Shown here: positions 55,366 to 64,000 of the stretch, piece by piece
How positions within the stretch are numbered: position 1 is the stretch's first letter
Layout: every line of letters begins with the position of its first letter
DNA from: Terriglobia bacterium
GTDB taxonomy: Bacteria > Acidobacteriota > Terriglobia > Acidiferrales > UBA7541
DNA: 64,000 nt
Reading direction: 5' to 3'
Assembly: GCA_020073485.1 (NCBI GenBank)
Contig: JAIQFB010000009.1
Span: 91,418 to 155,417 of the forward strand
Notes under the pieces: generated by a model
Database searches by the model: none
What the model was told of the DNA's origin: nothing
Seen by the model: only the letters and a program-made list of their open reading frames with translations
Position numbers and translations under genes: made by a program

Positions 55366-55420
55366 GACGCCCTTCAGCCTGCATTGCTTTGATTCTCTGA
55401 AAAGACAACTGTTTTCTCGC

Positions 55421-55502
55421 TGTCATTCCGAACGAAGTAAGGAATCACTCATTCTTTTGATTTTCAAACCCAGAGGGATTCCTCACTTCGTTTGGAATGA
55501 CA
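55421..55502. repeat. CATTCC-type inverted repeat, copy 3
   Basis: TGTCATTCCGAACGAAGTAA pairs with TCACTTCGTTTGGAATGACA, with a few mismatches, across a 40-base middle. GAGGGATTCCTC lies inside. The element fills the gap between the convergent rhomboid and pgsA genes. Confidence 0.85.
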
Positions 55503-55550
55503 AAGTTCTTGTGGTTTTGCCCACTCAGTGAGGCCATCGAGAAGCGCGGG

Positions 55551-56108
55551 TCAGGTATGCGGCTCGTTCAGCCGCCGCGCGATGGTAAAGCAATAGTGAA
55601 ACCCCGAGAAAACGGTAAACGCGGCGACCAAGTAGCCGATGACGTTTCGCAGGTGCGACAACCACCGCCATTCCGTCACCCCCAGCAGCACCACCGCAAA
55701 AATGAACATAATTTGCAGCGCCGTGGTGAGCTTGCCGTAGATGCTCGGCGGAAACGGCCGGTATCCCACAACCACCAGGATCACCGCGGCCGTCATCAGG
55801 ATGAGGATATCGCGGCTGAGCACCATCGTGGCGAGCCACCAACTGATCTTCCGGTTCATGGCCAGCACGACAAACGACGAGGAAAGCAGCAGTTTGTCCG
55901 CGATGGGGTCGAGGTAGGCGCCCAACGCGGTTTTCTGATTGAGCCTGCGCGCCAGGATGCCGTCAAGGCCGTCGGTCAGCGCGGCGATGATCAGGATGGC
56001 GAGCGCCAGGTCGTAGCGGCGGTAATGAATGGAAATGATAAAGAACGGCAAAAATCCAAGGCGGAGAAACGTCAGCTGATTAGGAACCGTGAAGATGCGG
56101 GATGACAT
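55551..56108 (-). CDS. pgsA: CDP-diacylglycerol-glycerol-3-phosphate 3-phosphatidyltransferase
   Basis: 185 residues. The CDP-alcohol phosphotransferase motif is complete: DGLDGILARRLNQKTALGAY followed by LDPIADK. Four or five membrane helices flank it. VPNQLTFLRLGFLPFF is the typical start. The enzyme makes phosphatidylglycerol phosphate, the precursor of PG and cardiolipin, in the inner membrane. It is the last gene of the long minus-strand run, 21 bases after a small unknown protein. Confidence 0.92.
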   Translation of the reverse strand: MSSRIFTVPNQLTFLRLGFLPFFIISIHYRRYDLALAILIIAALTDGLDGILARRLNQKTALGAYLDPIADKLLLSSSFVVLAMNRKISWWLATMVLSRDILILMTAAVILVVVGYRPFPPSIYGKLTTALQIMFIFAVVLLGVTEWRWLSHLRNVIGYLVAAFTVFSGFHYCFTIARRLNEPHT

Positions 56109-56129
56109 GGGATTGAGCTCACCAGCAGC

Positions 56130-56438
56130 TTACACGAATAACGCCAGATAATCCCGCAGGGATCGGCCCACGCGCTGCTCGAACCGCTCGGATAGCGACG
56201 GAATCGAGCCGTGCGGCTCGTCCAGCGCGATTCGCTCGACGCGCTGCATGGGAAAAAACAGGGTGGGCAGGCCTACACGCTCGCCTTCGGGGTCCTTTAC
56301 CTGCCGGATGAAATCGTCGAAGGAATTCAAGTCGATGGCGCGCACGGTCACTCCCGATGCGTTCATCGAGACGAGCGATCCCCACAATTTTTCCTTGGGC
56401 GTGTGCAGGCTCACAATCACGATGGAGTTGGGTTCCAA
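56130..56438 (-). CDS. small protein of unknown function
   Basis: 102 residues. It begins with a beta-rich segment, SIVIVSLHTPKEKLWGSLVS, MNASGVTVRAIDLNSFDDFI, which has the strand order of a small Sm-like barrel. A basic, helical C-terminus follows (LSERFEQRVGRSLRDYL). I do not recognise the family. It lies between scoB and pgsA on the same strand, with small gaps on both sides. A role in membrane lipid or RNA regulation cannot be decided. Confidence 0.7.
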   Translation of the reverse strand: MEPNSIVIVSLHTPKEKLWGSLVSMNASGVTVRAIDLNSFDDFIRQVKDPEGERVGLPTLFFPMQRVERIALDEPHGSIPSLSERFEQRVGRSLRDYLALFV

Positions 56439-56480
56439 CGATACGCTCGCTTTGCTCCCGGTTACGGGACACGCCTGACG

Positions 56481-57179
56481 TTACACCGAAATGGTTTTCA
56501 GGTTCGGAGAAACTTTCAGTTTCGGCTCGGTAAGTTTCTGCACCGCTTCCGGCGTGACACCGGGCGCCACTTCGCGCAGCACCAGGCCCTCGGGGGTGAC
56601 GTCGATTACGGCGAGTTCGGTCACGATCATGTCCACGACTTCCTGACCGGTGAGAGGCAGCGTGCACTGTTTCAGGATCTTGGGCTGCCCATCTTTCGTG
56701 GCATGTTCCATGGCAATGATCACGCGCGGGGAGCTCGCCACCAGGTCCATCGCCCCGCCCATGCCCTTCAGTTTTTTACCGGGAATCGCCCAGTTCGCCA
56801 GGTTTCCTTTTTCATCCACCTGCAGCGCGCCGAGCACGGTCATGTTCACGTGCGCGCCGCGGATCATCGCGAACGAGTCGGCGCTGGAAAAATAACTGGT
56901 GCCGGGAATTTCCGTCACGGTTTCCTTGCCTGCGTTGATCAGATCAGCGTCTTCCTCGCCTTCATAGGGAAACGGCCCGATGCCGAGCATCCCGTTTTCC
57001 GATTGCAACACGACTTCCATGCCCTCGGGAATGTAATTGCCGACCAGCGTGGGCGCGCCGATGCCGAGGTTCACGTAATAGCCGTCGCGCAACTCCTGGG
57101 CGACGCGCTTGGCGATCAGCTCCCGCTTGCTGTCTTCGGCCTGCGCTGAGTTTTCTTTTTCCGCGAGTCCTTTTGCCAT
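56481..57179 (-). CDS. scoB: 3-oxoacid CoA-transferase subunit B
   Basis: 232 residues from ATG 57179; an ATG at 57212 would overlap the upstream gene. The catalytic glutamate is in [33 protein letters not shown] is the CoA-binding start and [20 protein letters not shown] the dimer region. With ScoA it moves CoA from succinyl-CoA to acetoacetate or similar 3-oxoacids, allowing their use as carbon source. The gap to scoA is 29 bases. Confidence 0.92.
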   Translation of the reverse strand: MAKGLAEKENSAQAEDSKRELIAKRVAQELRDGYYVNLGIGAPTLVGNYIPEGMEVVLQSENGMLGIGPFPYEGEEDADLINAGKETVTEIPGTSYFSSADSFAMIRGAHVNMTVLGALQVDEKGNLANWAIPGKKLKGMGGAMDLVASSPRVIIAMEHATKDGQPKILKQCTLPLTGQEVVDMIVTELAVIDVTPEGLVLREVAPGVTPEAVQKLTEPKLKVSPNLKTISV

Positions 57180-57208
57180 TTTGCCCGCCCTTTCCTGGTG
57201 AGGCCGGT

Positions 57209-57910
57209 TCACGCGCGCTTGCGCACGGTCCTCTTTTCGATCTGCTTCTCGTAATTCGTGCCCTGAAAAATCGCGTTTACGAAAACTCCCGGAGTGTGCA
57301 CATTTTCCGGCTGCAGCGCGCCCAACTCGACGATTTCCTCGACTTCGGCGATCACGTAATCGGCCGCCGTGGCCATCACCGGATTGAAATTCCGCGCCGT
57401 CTTGCGGTAAATCAGGTTTCCCCAGCGGTCGCCTTTCCAGGCCTTGATGAAGGCGAAATCGCCGCGCAGGTCGCGCTCCATCACGTATTTGCGGCCGTTG
57501 AATTCGCGGACTTCCTTTCCCTCGGCGATCACGGTGCCCACGCCGGTGGGCGTAAAAAACGCCGGAATTCCGGCCCCGGCGGCGCGAATGCGTTCGGCCA
57601 GCGTGCCCTGCGGATTGAGCTCGACCTCGATTTCTCCGTTCAGAAACTGCTGCTCAAACAGTTTGTTCTCGCCCACGTAGCTGGCGATCATTTTCTTGAT
57701 CTGGCGCGTCTGCAGCAGCAGGCCGAGCCCCGCGTTGATGGATCCCGCGTTGTTCGAGACGCAGGTCAGATTTTTAGTGCCCTTTCGGACCACGGCGGCG
57801 ATGAGATTTTCGGGAATGCCGCAGGTTCCGAATCCCCCCGCCAGAATCACGGCGCCGTCAAATAATTTTTCGATTGCCACATCGGCGTTGGCTACGCGTT
57901 TATCTATCAA
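57209..57910 (-). CDS. scoA: 3-oxoacid CoA-transferase subunit A
   Basis: 233 residues. The start is most likely a TTG at 57910 with GGGAG six bases upstream, giving [20 protein letters not shown]; the first ATG (58003) would overlap tyrA and add 31 residues with no family match. The glycine loop [36 protein letters not shown] and [20 protein letters not shown] are characteristic. It forms the active enzyme with the ScoB chain. It lies 46 bases after the prephenate dehydrogenase gene, so it may share that transcript even though the pathway differs. Confidence 0.92.
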   Translation of the reverse strand: MIDKRVANADVAIEKLFDGAVILAGGFGTCGIPENLIAAVVRKGTKNLTCVSNNAGSINAGLGLLLQTRQIKKMIASYVGENKLFEQQFLNGEIEVELNPQGTLAERIRAAGAGIPAFFTPTGVGTVIAEGKEVREFNGRKYVMERDLRGDFAFIKAWKGDRWGNLIYRKTARNFNPVMATAADYVIAEVEEIVELGALQPENVHTPGVFVNAIFQGTNYEKQIEKRTVRKRA

Positions 57911-57956
57911 CTTCGGCTCCCGTGGCGCGAGTTTCCCCGCGAATGATTGCAAAAGT

Positions 57957-58838
57957 TTACTGCAAGTCGCGCAATATTTTGTACAGTTCTCCGGCAGCGG
58001 CAAACTGTTCTTCCATGGCGCGAGCGCGGAGATCGCCGCGAACCCTCTCGAGCGCCTGGATCATCTGATCCAGCACGCGGTCCAGATTGTCGCTGTTCGT
58101 GAGAATAATATCACGCCAGACCGAATAGGGGCTTCCCGCCAGGCGAAGAGCGTCCCTCAGACCGCGGCCCGCGAGGGTGACCGGTAAACCCGATTCATCG
58201 GTGGCGTCGCGCACCACTCCGGCAAGAGCCACCGCGAGCAACTGCGGGAGATGGGAGACGATGGCCGCGGCGCGGTCATGCGATTCCGCGTCCAGCCAGA
58301 TGGGTTCCGCGCCCAGCTTTTCGATGAATTTCACGAGTCCGGCAGCGCGCGCATCGCGGGGCCCGCCCGCCGCTTCCCCGCCCGGCCGCCGCATCAGCGC
58401 GTACTTTGAGCCGCGAAACAACTCCGCGTCGGCCGCCGCGATCCCGGATATTTCCTTTCCGGCCATGGGATGCCCGCCCAGAAAGTGAGCGCGGCCTTCC
58501 AGAAACGATTCCGCCGCCACGGCGCACACCATGCGCTTCGTGCTGGACGCATCGGTAACCAGCGCAGCGGGCGAAGCGAGCCGGGCGATTTCCGGCAGTA
58601 ATTCGATCGTTTGCCCGACCGGAAGCGCCACGTAAATCAAATCCGCGCCGGCGACCGCGATAGCAAGCTCGCCCACTCCTTCGTGGATCGCGCCGCGTTC
58701 CAGCGCGTGGCGCAGGACGTGTCCTTTGTCCCAGCCGATTACCACGGTATCGGGCGAATGTTTGCGGAGCGCGAGGGCGAACGAGCCGCCGATCAACCCG
58801 GTGCCAAGAATTGCAGCGCGCCGAAAGGGGGCGTCCAT
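57957..58838 (-). CDS. tyrA: prephenate dehydrogenase
   Basis: 293 residues. The NAD site is [36 protein letters not shown] and [10 protein letters not shown] are typical, and the catalytic histidine is in [12 protein letters not shown]. The C-terminal helical domain has [20 protein letters not shown] and the [12 protein letters not shown] region. It converts prephenate (or arogenate) to 4-hydroxyphenylpyruvate (or tyrosine). No ACT domain is present, so feedback control must act through other pathway enzymes. It starts three bases after aroF. Confidence 0.92.
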   Translation of the reverse strand: MDAPFRRAAILGTGLIGGSFALALRKHSPDTVVIGWDKGHVLRHALERGAIHEGVGELAIAVAGADLIYVALPVGQTIELLPEIARLASPAALVTDASSTKRMVCAVAAESFLEGRAHFLGGHPMAGKEISGIAAADAELFRGSKYALMRRPGGEAAGGPRDARAAGLVKFIEKLGAEPIWLDAESHDRAAAIVSHLPQLLAVALAGVVRDATDESGLPVTLAGRGLRDALRLAGSPYSVWRDIILTNSDNLDRVLDQMIQALERVRGDLRARAMEEQFAAAGELYKILRDLQ

Positions 58839-58841
58839 GGC

Positions 58842-59861
58842 TTAGGCGACGGTCCGGCCGACCGCCTGCGCGATGATGCGCAGTTCGGTCATGAGTTTTT
58901 CAAATTGCTCGATGAAAAGAGACTGCGCGCCGTCGGAAAGGGCGTGCTCGGGATCGTTGTGCACTTCCAGAAGCAGGCCGTCGGCACCGGCGGCAACCGC
59001 CGCGCGGGCCATCGGCGGAACTTTGTCGCGGATTCCTGTGCCGTGCGAAGGATCCGCGACGATCGGCAAATGGGAAAGCTTCTGGATGACGGGGATCGCG
59101 GCAATATCGAGCGTGTTGCGCGTGGCCGTCTCAAACGTGCGGATGCCGCGCTCGCATAGAATCACGTTGTGGTTTCCGCCGGACATGATGTACTCGGCGC
59201 TCAGCAAAAGTTCCTCGATCGTGGCGGAAAGGCCGCGCTTGAGCAGCACGGGCTTTTTCACGGCGCCCAGTGCGCGCAGCAAAAAATAATTCTGCATGTT
59301 GCGCGCGCCCACCTGGAAAATATCGATGTAGGGGAGCATCATCTGGATTTGCGATGCGTCCATGACTTCGCTGCAGACCAGCAGGCCACTCTTGTCCCCC
59401 GCTGCGCGCAGCATTTTCAGGCCTTTTTCGCCGTGCCCCTGAAAACTGTAAGGCGAACTGCGCGGTTTGAACGCGCCGCCGCGAAGAATCTTGGCTCCGG
59501 CTTTGGCCACGCGATCCGCAATCAGGCCGATCTGTTCGGGCGTTTCCACCGAGCAGGGGCCCGCCGCCACGATGACTTCGGGCCCGCCAATCCGCACGCC
59601 GCCTGGCAACTCGATGATGGTTCCCTGCGGGCGAAACGCGCGGCTGGCCAGTTTATACGGATGCGTGATGCGCACGACTTCGCGCACGCCGTCGAGAACT
59701 TCGACGTCGCGCGGATCAAAGTCCGCGGGCACGCCCACGGCGCCCAGAACCGTTTGCGATGCGCCGGTCGAGCGGTGAATGTCGAATCCCATCGACACCA
59801 GGCGGTCGATCACATGCTGGATCTGAGCCTCGCTCGCGCCTTCTTGCATGATGACTACCAT
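58842..59861 (-). CDS. aroF: 3-deoxy-7-phosphoheptulonate synthase (DAHP synthase, type I-beta)
   Basis: 339 residues from an ATG with GAGGA upstream. The N-terminal 70 residues form the ferredoxin-like regulatory domain of I-beta enzymes ([20 protein letters not shown]). The catalytic barrel shows [56 protein letters not shown] and [16 protein letters not shown]. It makes DAHP from erythrose-4-phosphate and phosphoenolpyruvate, the first step of the shikimate pathway. The N-terminal domain in related enzymes binds tyrosine for feedback inhibition. It lies between chorismate mutase and prephenate dehydrogenase. Confidence 0.94.
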   Translation of the reverse strand: MVVIMQEGASEAQIQHVIDRLVSMGFDIHRSTGASQTVLGAVGVPADFDPRDVEVLDGVREVVRITHPYKLASRAFRPQGTIIELPGGVRIGGPEVIVAAGPCSVETPEQIGLIADRVAKAGAKILRGGAFKPRSSPYSFQGHGEKGLKMLRAAGDKSGLLVCSEVMDASQIQMMLPYIDIFQVGARNMQNYFLLRALGAVKKPVLLKRGLSATIEELLLSAEYIMSGGNHNVILCERGIRTFETATRNTLDIAAIPVIQKLSHLPIVADPSHGTGIRDKVPPMARAAVAAGADGLLLEVHNDPEHALSDGAQSLFIEQFEKLMTELRIIAQAVGRTVA

Positions 59862-59900
59862 TTCAATTCCTCTTTCTTGGCTCCAAATAAATGGGTGACG

Positions 59901-60191
59901 CTAGCTTTTCTTTTTCGCATCGTCGCCGGTCATTACAACTCGCTCCACCGAGCGCGCCTCGTCCAGAATGCGCTCGAACAGGCGGCGGATGGCGGCGTCC
60001 GGGAGCGGGCCGGGATTGGCGCGCACAGCGGCGTCCAGAACCTGTTTCTCGCGGTCCGGCTGGTACAGAGATTCTCCGCTGACGTGCTTGATTTTCCCGA
60101 TCTCGACGACGCAACGCGAACGCTCGTTCAGGAGTTGAACGAGCCGCCGGTCGATTTCGTCAATTTTGCGGCGCCAGTCCTCGATGCTCAT
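59901..60191 (-). CDS. chorismate mutase (AroQ type)
   Basis: 96 residues. WRRKIDEIDRRLVQLLNERS, RCVVEIGKIKHV, PDREKQVLDAAVRANP and RRLFERILDEARSVE give the all-alpha AroQ fold with its conserved Arg, Lys and Arg contacts. It converts chorismate to prephenate. The ATG overlaps the trpA stop as ATGA (60188-60191), a sign of translational coupling. A single-domain mutase next to DAHP synthase suggests that the two might form a regulatory complex, as seen in some bacteria. Confidence 0.92.
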   Translation of the reverse strand: MSIEDWRRKIDEIDRRLVQLLNERSRCVVEIGKIKHVSGESLYQPDREKQVLDAAVRANPGPLPDAAIRRLFERILDEARSVERVVMTGDDAKKKS

Positions 60192-61042
60192 GCGTTTGGC
60201 TCCCGCCGGCTCATCCCGGCCACAGCGGCGCCTTTCAACAATTTCACGCGGGCCGCCAGCGCCTCGGCGGCTGCTGGAACGCTCCCGGCGCGCTCGATCT
60301 CTTCGACCAGAGCCGAACCCACTACGGCGGCATCGGCTAGTCCTACCAGCACTGAAACGTGTCCGGGCAGCGAAATTCCGAAGCCGATGGCGATGGGCAA
60401 GTCGGTGACGCGCCGCACGCGCCGCGCGAGCGCCGGCAATTCGTCGGCAAGCTGATCCTTCGCTCCGGTTACGCCCGTGCGCGAGATCAAGTAGAGGAAT
60501 CCGCTCGATGCTTTCGCGATGAGCGCCAGACGCTCGTCGGTCGAGGTTGGCGCCGCTAGAAATATCGTGTCGAGGCCACGCGAGGACATCGCCTGGCGAT
60601 ATTCGGCGCCTTCGTCGGGCGTCACGTCGGTGATCAGCACGCCGTCCGCGCCCGCGGCACTGGCCTGCTCGGCAAATTTCTCCAGTCCCATTTGCAGCAC
60701 AGGATTGAAGTAACTGAACAACACCAGCGGAACTTCCGTTTTTGCGCGCAGCGATTTTACGAGAGAAAGCACGCCCGCCAGCGTCGTTCCGGCGCGCAAC
60801 GCACGCTCGCTGGCGCGCTGGATCACCGGGCCGTCCGCCACAGGATCGCTGAAGGGCACGCCGAGTTCGATCACGTCCGCGCCGGCGCCGGCCAGCGCCA
60901 GCACGAACTGCTCGGTCGCCTCGAGCGAAGGATCGCCCGCGGTAATATACGCGACCAGTCCCATTTCGCCGCTGCTGCGGAGTTCGGCAAACCGGCGGGA
61001 GATGCGCGATTCATTCGTCATGGATGTGGCCAAATGGCTCAT
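60188..61042 (-). CDS. trpA: tryptophan synthase alpha subunit
   Basis: 284 residues from ATG 61042; ATG 61021 would give a more usual length. YITAGDPSLEATEQFVLALA, then VIELGVPFSDPVADGPVIQ with the catalytic glutamate and aspartate. GADGVLITDVTPDEGAEY, FLYLISRTGVTGAKDQL and IGFGISLPGHVSVLVGLADA complete the barrel. It cleaves indole-3-glycerol phosphate and passes indole to TrpB. The gap to trpB is 13 bases. Confidence 0.95.
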   Translation of the reverse strand: MSHLATSMTNESRISRRFAELRSSGEMGLVAYITAGDPSLEATEQFVLALAGAGADVIELGVPFSDPVADGPVIQRASERALRAGTTLAGVLSLVKSLRAKTEVPLVLFSYFNPVLQMGLEKFAEQASAAGADGVLITDVTPDEGAEYRQAMSSRGLDTIFLAAPTSTDERLALIAKASSGFLYLISRTGVTGAKDQLADELPALARRVRRVTDLPIAIGFGISLPGHVSVLVGLADAAVVGSALVEEIERAGSVPAAAEALAARVKLLKGAAVAGMSRREPNA

Positions 61043-61055
61043 GGCAATGTTTTAC

Positions 61056-62267
61056 TTAAATATACCGGGCGAGAATTTCCATGTCCTTATCGCCGCGCCC
61101 GGAGAGATTCAGAATCACAACGGAATCGCGCGGCATTTTCGGCGCGCGTTCGATCAATTCGGCCAGCGCGTGCGCCGATTCGAGCGCCGGAATAATTCCC
61201 TCAAGACGAGCCAGCGTACGCGCGGCGGCAACCGCCGCATCGTCGCTCACGGCCGTGTACGTGGCGCGGTGCCGGTCGGCAAGCCAGGCATGCTCGGGAC
61301 CGATGGCGGGATAATCGAGGCCCGCGGAAACCGAATGCGTTGCGGCAATCTGCCCGTCGGGAGTCTGCAGGACGTACGAATACGTTCCCTGCAGCACGCC
61401 CGGGCGCGCGCCGGAGTAACCCGCGGCCGCGGCCATCCGTGCGGCGTGCTCGCCGAGCGCGTGGCCGCGCCCTCCCGCTTCCACGCCCAGCAGTTTCACT
61501 CCCGCGTGGCCCAGAAACGCGTGGAACAATCCGATGGCGTTCGAGCCGCCGCCCACGCATGCGACCAGCAGGTCCGGCAATCGCCCTTCGACGTTCAAGA
61601 TCTGTTCGCGCGCTTCGAGGCCGATGACGCGGTGAAAATCGCGCACCATCATCGGGTACGGATGCGCGCCCAAAACCGATCCGAGCAAATAGTGCGTGGT
61701 GCGGACGTTGGTGACCCAGTCGCGCATCGCTTCGTTGATCGCGTCCTTCAGCGTGCGCGTGCCGGAATTCACGCTCACCACTTCGGCGCCCAGCAAACGC
61801 ATGCGGAACACGTTGAGGCGCTGGCGCTCCATGTCCTCGGCGCCCATGTAGACCACGCACTCCAGGCCCAACCGCGCCGCAACCGTCGCCGTGGCCACGC
61901 CGTGCTGCCCCGCGCCTGTTTCGGCGATGATGCGTTTCTTTCCCATGCGCACGGCGAGCAATCCCTGGCCCAGGCAGTTGTTGATCTTGTGCGCGCCGGT
62001 GTGCAGCAGGTCTTCGCGCTTGATGTAGATGCGCGCGCTGCCCAGATGCTCGGTCAGGCGCGAAGCAAATTGCAGCGGCGTGGGGCGGCCTGCAAAATTC
62101 TTCAGCAGGAAATCGAGTTCCTTCTGGAACCTGGGGTCTTTGCGCGCTTCGGCGTAGGCGTGCTCGAGTTCTTCGAGCGGGGCGACGAGCGTTTCCGGAA
62201 CGTAACGCCCGCCGTAGGGGCCGAAACGGCCCTTCGCGTCCGGCCAAATTTGTGGAGCGGTGGTCAT
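61056..62267 (-). CDS. trpB: tryptophan synthase beta subunit
   Basis: 403 residues. [20 protein letters not shown] is the typical start. The PLP lysine is in [33 protein letters not shown] and the phosphate loop [15 protein letters not shown] follow. [14 protein letters not shown] and [12 protein letters not shown] finish the family pattern. It condenses indole with serine to form tryptophan in complex with TrpA. This is the TrpB1 type that pairs with TrpA. Confidence 0.97.
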   Translation of the reverse strand: MTTAPQIWPDAKGRFGPYGGRYVPETLVAPLEELEHAYAEARKDPRFQKELDFLLKNFAGRPTPLQFASRLTEHLGSARIYIKREDLLHTGAHKINNCLGQGLLAVRMGKKRIIAETGAGQHGVATATVAARLGLECVVYMGAEDMERQRLNVFRMRLLGAEVVSVNSGTRTLKDAINEAMRDWVTNVRTTHYLLGSVLGAHPYPMMVRDFHRVIGLEAREQILNVEGRLPDLLVACVGGGSNAIGLFHAFLGHAGVKLLGVEAGGRGHALGEHAARMAAAAGYSGARPGVLQGTYSYVLQTPDGQIAATHSVSAGLDYPAIGPEHAWLADRHRATYTAVSDDAAVAAARTLARLEGIIPALESAHALAELIERAPKMPRDSVVILNLSGRGDKDMEILARYI

Positions 62268-62294
62268 TGATTTCCCTTTTCCTCGAATCGATGC

Positions 62295-62918
62295 CTATGC
62301 CGATTCCACGGCTGCGAACAACGCGCGCAATTTGCCGGGATCCTTGCGGCCCGGCCGCGCTTCGACGCCGCTCGCCAGATCCACGGCGTAGGGGTCGGCC
62401 ACGCGAATGGCCTCGGCGATATTCTCCGGCGTCAGGCCTCCCGCCAGAATAATTTTTCCGTATCGCCCCGCGGCCCGCGCCAGATTCCAATCGAGCGTGC
62501 GACCCGTGCCGCCGTGCAGTCCGCGCGCGAATCCATCGAGCAGGATTCCGTCAGCGGCGCGATAACGCGCCAGGCTGGCCACGCGAAACCCGCGTCTCAC
62601 TTGCACAGCCTTGATCACGCGCCGAGTACGCGCAAGCTCCGCCACTTCCTCCAGCGATTCCGCGCCATGCAACTGCACGGCGGTCAATCGGAGCGCCCGC
62701 GCCAGCGCCTCCACGACCACCGGAGGCCAGTTCACAAACACGCCCACCGCTTCCACAAACGGCGGAAGGCGCCGAATAATTTTCCACGCGTCCGCGGGAG
62801 TGATGGCGCGAGGGCTGGGCGGATAAAAATTGAATCCGAGCGCGGAAGCCCCCAAGTCAATTGACAAGCGGGCGTCGTCCCAGGCGGTAATCCCGCAAAT
62901 TTTAACACGAGTCGGCAT
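62295..62918 (-). CDS. trpF: phosphoribosylanthranilate isomerase
   Basis: 207 residues. VKICGITAWDDARLSIDLGA, then AVGVFVNWP, AVQLHGAES, ILLDGFARGLHGGTGRTLDW, IILAGGLTPENIAEAIR and AVDLASGVEARPGRKDP are all diagnostic, including the active-site Cys in ICGIT and Asp in LLDGF. It converts N-(5-phosphoribosyl)anthranilate to CdRP. It starts five bases after the trpC stop. Confidence 0.95.
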   Translation of the reverse strand: MPTRVKICGITAWDDARLSIDLGASALGFNFYPPSPRAITPADAWKIIRRLPPFVEAVGVFVNWPPVVVEALARALRLTAVQLHGAESLEEVAELARTRRVIKAVQVRRGFRVASLARYRAADGILLDGFARGLHGGTGRTLDWNLARAAGRYGKIILAGGLTPENIAEAIRVADPYAVDLASGVEARPGRKDPGKLRALFAAVESA

Positions 62919-62923
62919 GGGAA

Positions 62924-63766
62924 TCAGGAACCCAGCAAAATCCGAAGCGCCGCCCCCGGATCCGGCTGCGCCATCAGATGTTCGCCGATCAAAAATGCGT
63001 CAAACCCGGCGGCGCGCATGCGGGCCAGATCGTTATGCGTGCGCAATCCCGATTCGCACACGGCAATGCATTCCTCGGGAATGTCGGCAATCAATTCCAG
63101 CGACGTCTCGACGCGCACTTCGAGCGTTTTCAGATTGCGGTTATTCACGCCGATGATGCGCACGCCAACTGCCAGAGCCCGCGTCAACTCCTCGCGCGTG
63201 TGCACTTCCACCAGCGGCTCCATGCCCAGTTCGCGGCCGAGCGCGAGCAATTCGGCGAGCAGCGCGTCGCCGAGCCCCGCCACAATCAGCAGGAATGAAT
63301 CCGCGTTGGTGGCGCGCGCCTCCCACACTTGCCACGGATCGACGATAAAATCCTTCCTCAGCACCGGCAGGCCGACCACCGCGCGCGCATCCTTCATGTA
63401 CTTCAATTCGCCCTGAAAATTTTCCTCTTCGGTGAGCACGGAAAGCGCCGCCGCGCCGGCCGCTTCTAGACATTTCGCCAGCGCCACGGGATCGAAATCC
63501 GCGCGAATCAAGCCGCGGGAGGGCGACGCCTTCTTCAGTTCCGCGATCACATTGATCGAATCGCGCGTCAGCGCCCCGGCAAAATCGCGCAATGGGAGAG
63601 CGTGTTTCACTCCAAATCGCAGCGCCGTTTCCGGAACGCTCTTCTTGCGATGAGCGATCGCAGCGCGGCGCGCATCGATGATGCGGTCCAGCACGGTCCC
63701 GGATTTGGTTTCTGGCGCCATGGGCACGGCTTCAGCCTCGTTTCCAGCGGAAGCGGAAACGTTCAT
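62924..63766 (-). CDS. trpC: indole-3-glycerol phosphate synthase
   Basis: 280 residues from ATG 63766, which has GGAAG five bases upstream; a TTG at 63793 lacks such a site. The family landmarks are FAGALTRDSINVIAELKKAS, PSRGLIRADFDPVALAKCLE, LRKDFIVDPWQVWEARA, MEPLVEVHTREELTRALAVG, IIGVNNRNLKTLEV and CESGLRTHNDLARM. It closes the indole ring from CdRP. It is the first of the closely packed aromatic amino acid genes. No trpE, trpG or trpD is seen here, so they lie beyond the window or elsewhere. Confidence 0.95.
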   Translation of the reverse strand: MNVSASAGNEAEAVPMAPETKSGTVLDRIIDARRAAIAHRKKSVPETALRFGVKHALPLRDFAGALTRDSINVIAELKKASPSRGLIRADFDPVALAKCLEAAGAAALSVLTEEENFQGELKYMKDARAVVGLPVLRKDFIVDPWQVWEARATNADSFLLIVAGLGDALLAELLALGRELGMEPLVEVHTREELTRALAVGVRIIGVNNRNLKTLEVRVETSLELIADIPEECIAVCESGLRTHNDLARMRAAGFDAFLIGEHLMAQPDPGAALRILLGS

Positions 63767-63809
63767 GCTATCTTCCGGCGTCGGGGGAGTCAATGACGGG
63801 GGATCGAGC

Positions 63810-63890
63810 GTAGGACAGGCACTCTTGCCTGTCCGATTTGGTGCTCGGCGATGCGAATCTAAACCGGACAGGCAAGAGTGCCTGTCCTAC
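63810..63890. repeat. GTAGGACA-type double-hairpin inverted repeat, copy 3
   Basis: The left arm 63810-63834 and right arm 63866-63890 are perfect complements over 25 bases. Each arm also folds on itself (GGACAGGCA with TGCCTGTCC, four-base loop). It lies directly upstream of trpC and downstream of the partial gene at the right edge, so it separates two same-strand genes. Confidence 0.92.
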
Positions 63891-64000
63891 TTCAGCTGGC
63901 CAAAGGGAACCTGCGTCACTTCCGGATCGAGGGTCGTTAGGTTTGTGGGTTCCCTGGAGAAGACGAGGAATCGCCCGCCGCCGGAATTCCGGCGGCGGGC
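63887..64000 (-). CDS. possible C-terminal end of a protein
   Basis: A minus-strand frame is open from the window edge to a TAG at 63887-63889, which lies in the end of the repeat. The last residues read FLVFSREPTNLTTLDPEV and TQVPFGQLK, with codon use like the neighbourhood. I do not recognise the family. A perfect 28-base palindrome at 63973-64000 lies in the same stretch, which could mean that part of it is intergenic. Confidence 0.35.
   Translation of the reverse strand, partial: ARRRNSGGGRFLVFSREPTNLTTLDPEVTQVPFGQLK
63973..64000. repeat. 28-base perfect palindrome at the window edge
   Basis: GCCCGCCGCCGGAA is followed directly by its reverse complement. It may continue past the edge. 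It lies in a stretch that could be coding on the minus strand. Confidence 0.6.

Noticed and set aside
57911..58003. ATG start of scoA at 58003
   Set aside because: It would overlap the tyrA 3' end and add a head without family match. The TTG at 57910 has a proper ribosome site and family-like start.
61201..62490. 429-codon minus-strand frame within trpB and its flank
   Set aside because: It is in a different frame of the same strand as trpB and extends into trpF. It is very Arg-rich and has no homology that I can see.

Overview
This is 64 kb of a GC-rich bacterial chromosome with Gram-negative features: lipoprotein and Tat signals, an outer-membrane beta-barrel, and an RlpA lipoprotein. The mix of multihaem cytochromes, PEGA-type Ser/Thr kinase, SPFH protein, HEAT-PilZ protein and dispersed palindromic repeats suggests an Acidobacteriota (soil-type) genome. 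That assignment is an inference from gene content; there is no rRNA or marker phylogeny in the window. I saw no rRNA, tRNA, CRISPR array or insertion sequence.

Layout. 1-3.1 kb (minus): an uncharacterised exported protein, a family-5 peptide/nickel-type binding protein and a cut-off membrane sensor, tightly overlapped. 3.5-6.7 kb: SPFH protein with a small membrane protein, then an M50-CBS intramembrane protease. 6.9-18.8 kb: a redox island with a pentahaem cytochrome, a cyclic-nucleotide-binding/ferredoxin fusion, a cytochrome-b-like membrane protein, a membrane-anchored decahaem, a 1273-residue decahaem/beta-propeller protein and an outer-membrane barrel. It looks like a complete route for electrons from the inner membrane to or through the outer membrane. 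19-31 kb: haloacid dehalogenase, tandem GlcG lipoprotein, SthA, Acs, small lipoprotein, MoaA, alpha/beta-hydrolase, TMEM175-like channel, radical SAM protein. 31.5-35 kb: PepSY membrane protein, a cytochrome c and a Tat-exported TPP enzyme.

35.5-49.6 kb is rich in signalling: Ser/Thr kinase with BON and PEGA domains, HEAT-PilZ protein, RmuC, a TIG-like exported protein, GAF/HD-GYP protein, then an operon of PP2C phosphatase, double-FHA protein and CHASE2 cyclase. The cyclase could make the ligand for the cyclic-nucleotide-binding ferredoxin of the redox island, but this is only a hypothesis. 49.6-51.7 kb is a visibly AT-richer patch with a secreted proteasome-fold hydrolase and a TIR/deoxyribosyltransferase-like membrane protein; it is probably acquired. 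51.7-55.4 kb: CapA-like, HIT, RlpA and rhomboid proteins. 55.5-63.8 kb (minus) is one long biosynthetic run in transcription order: trpC, trpF, trpB, trpA, chorismate mutase, DAHP synthase, prephenate dehydrogenase, then scoA, scoB, a small protein and pgsA.

Across the window several families of short inverted repeats lie between genes, mostly in the gaps between convergent genes, where they could act as two-way terminators.
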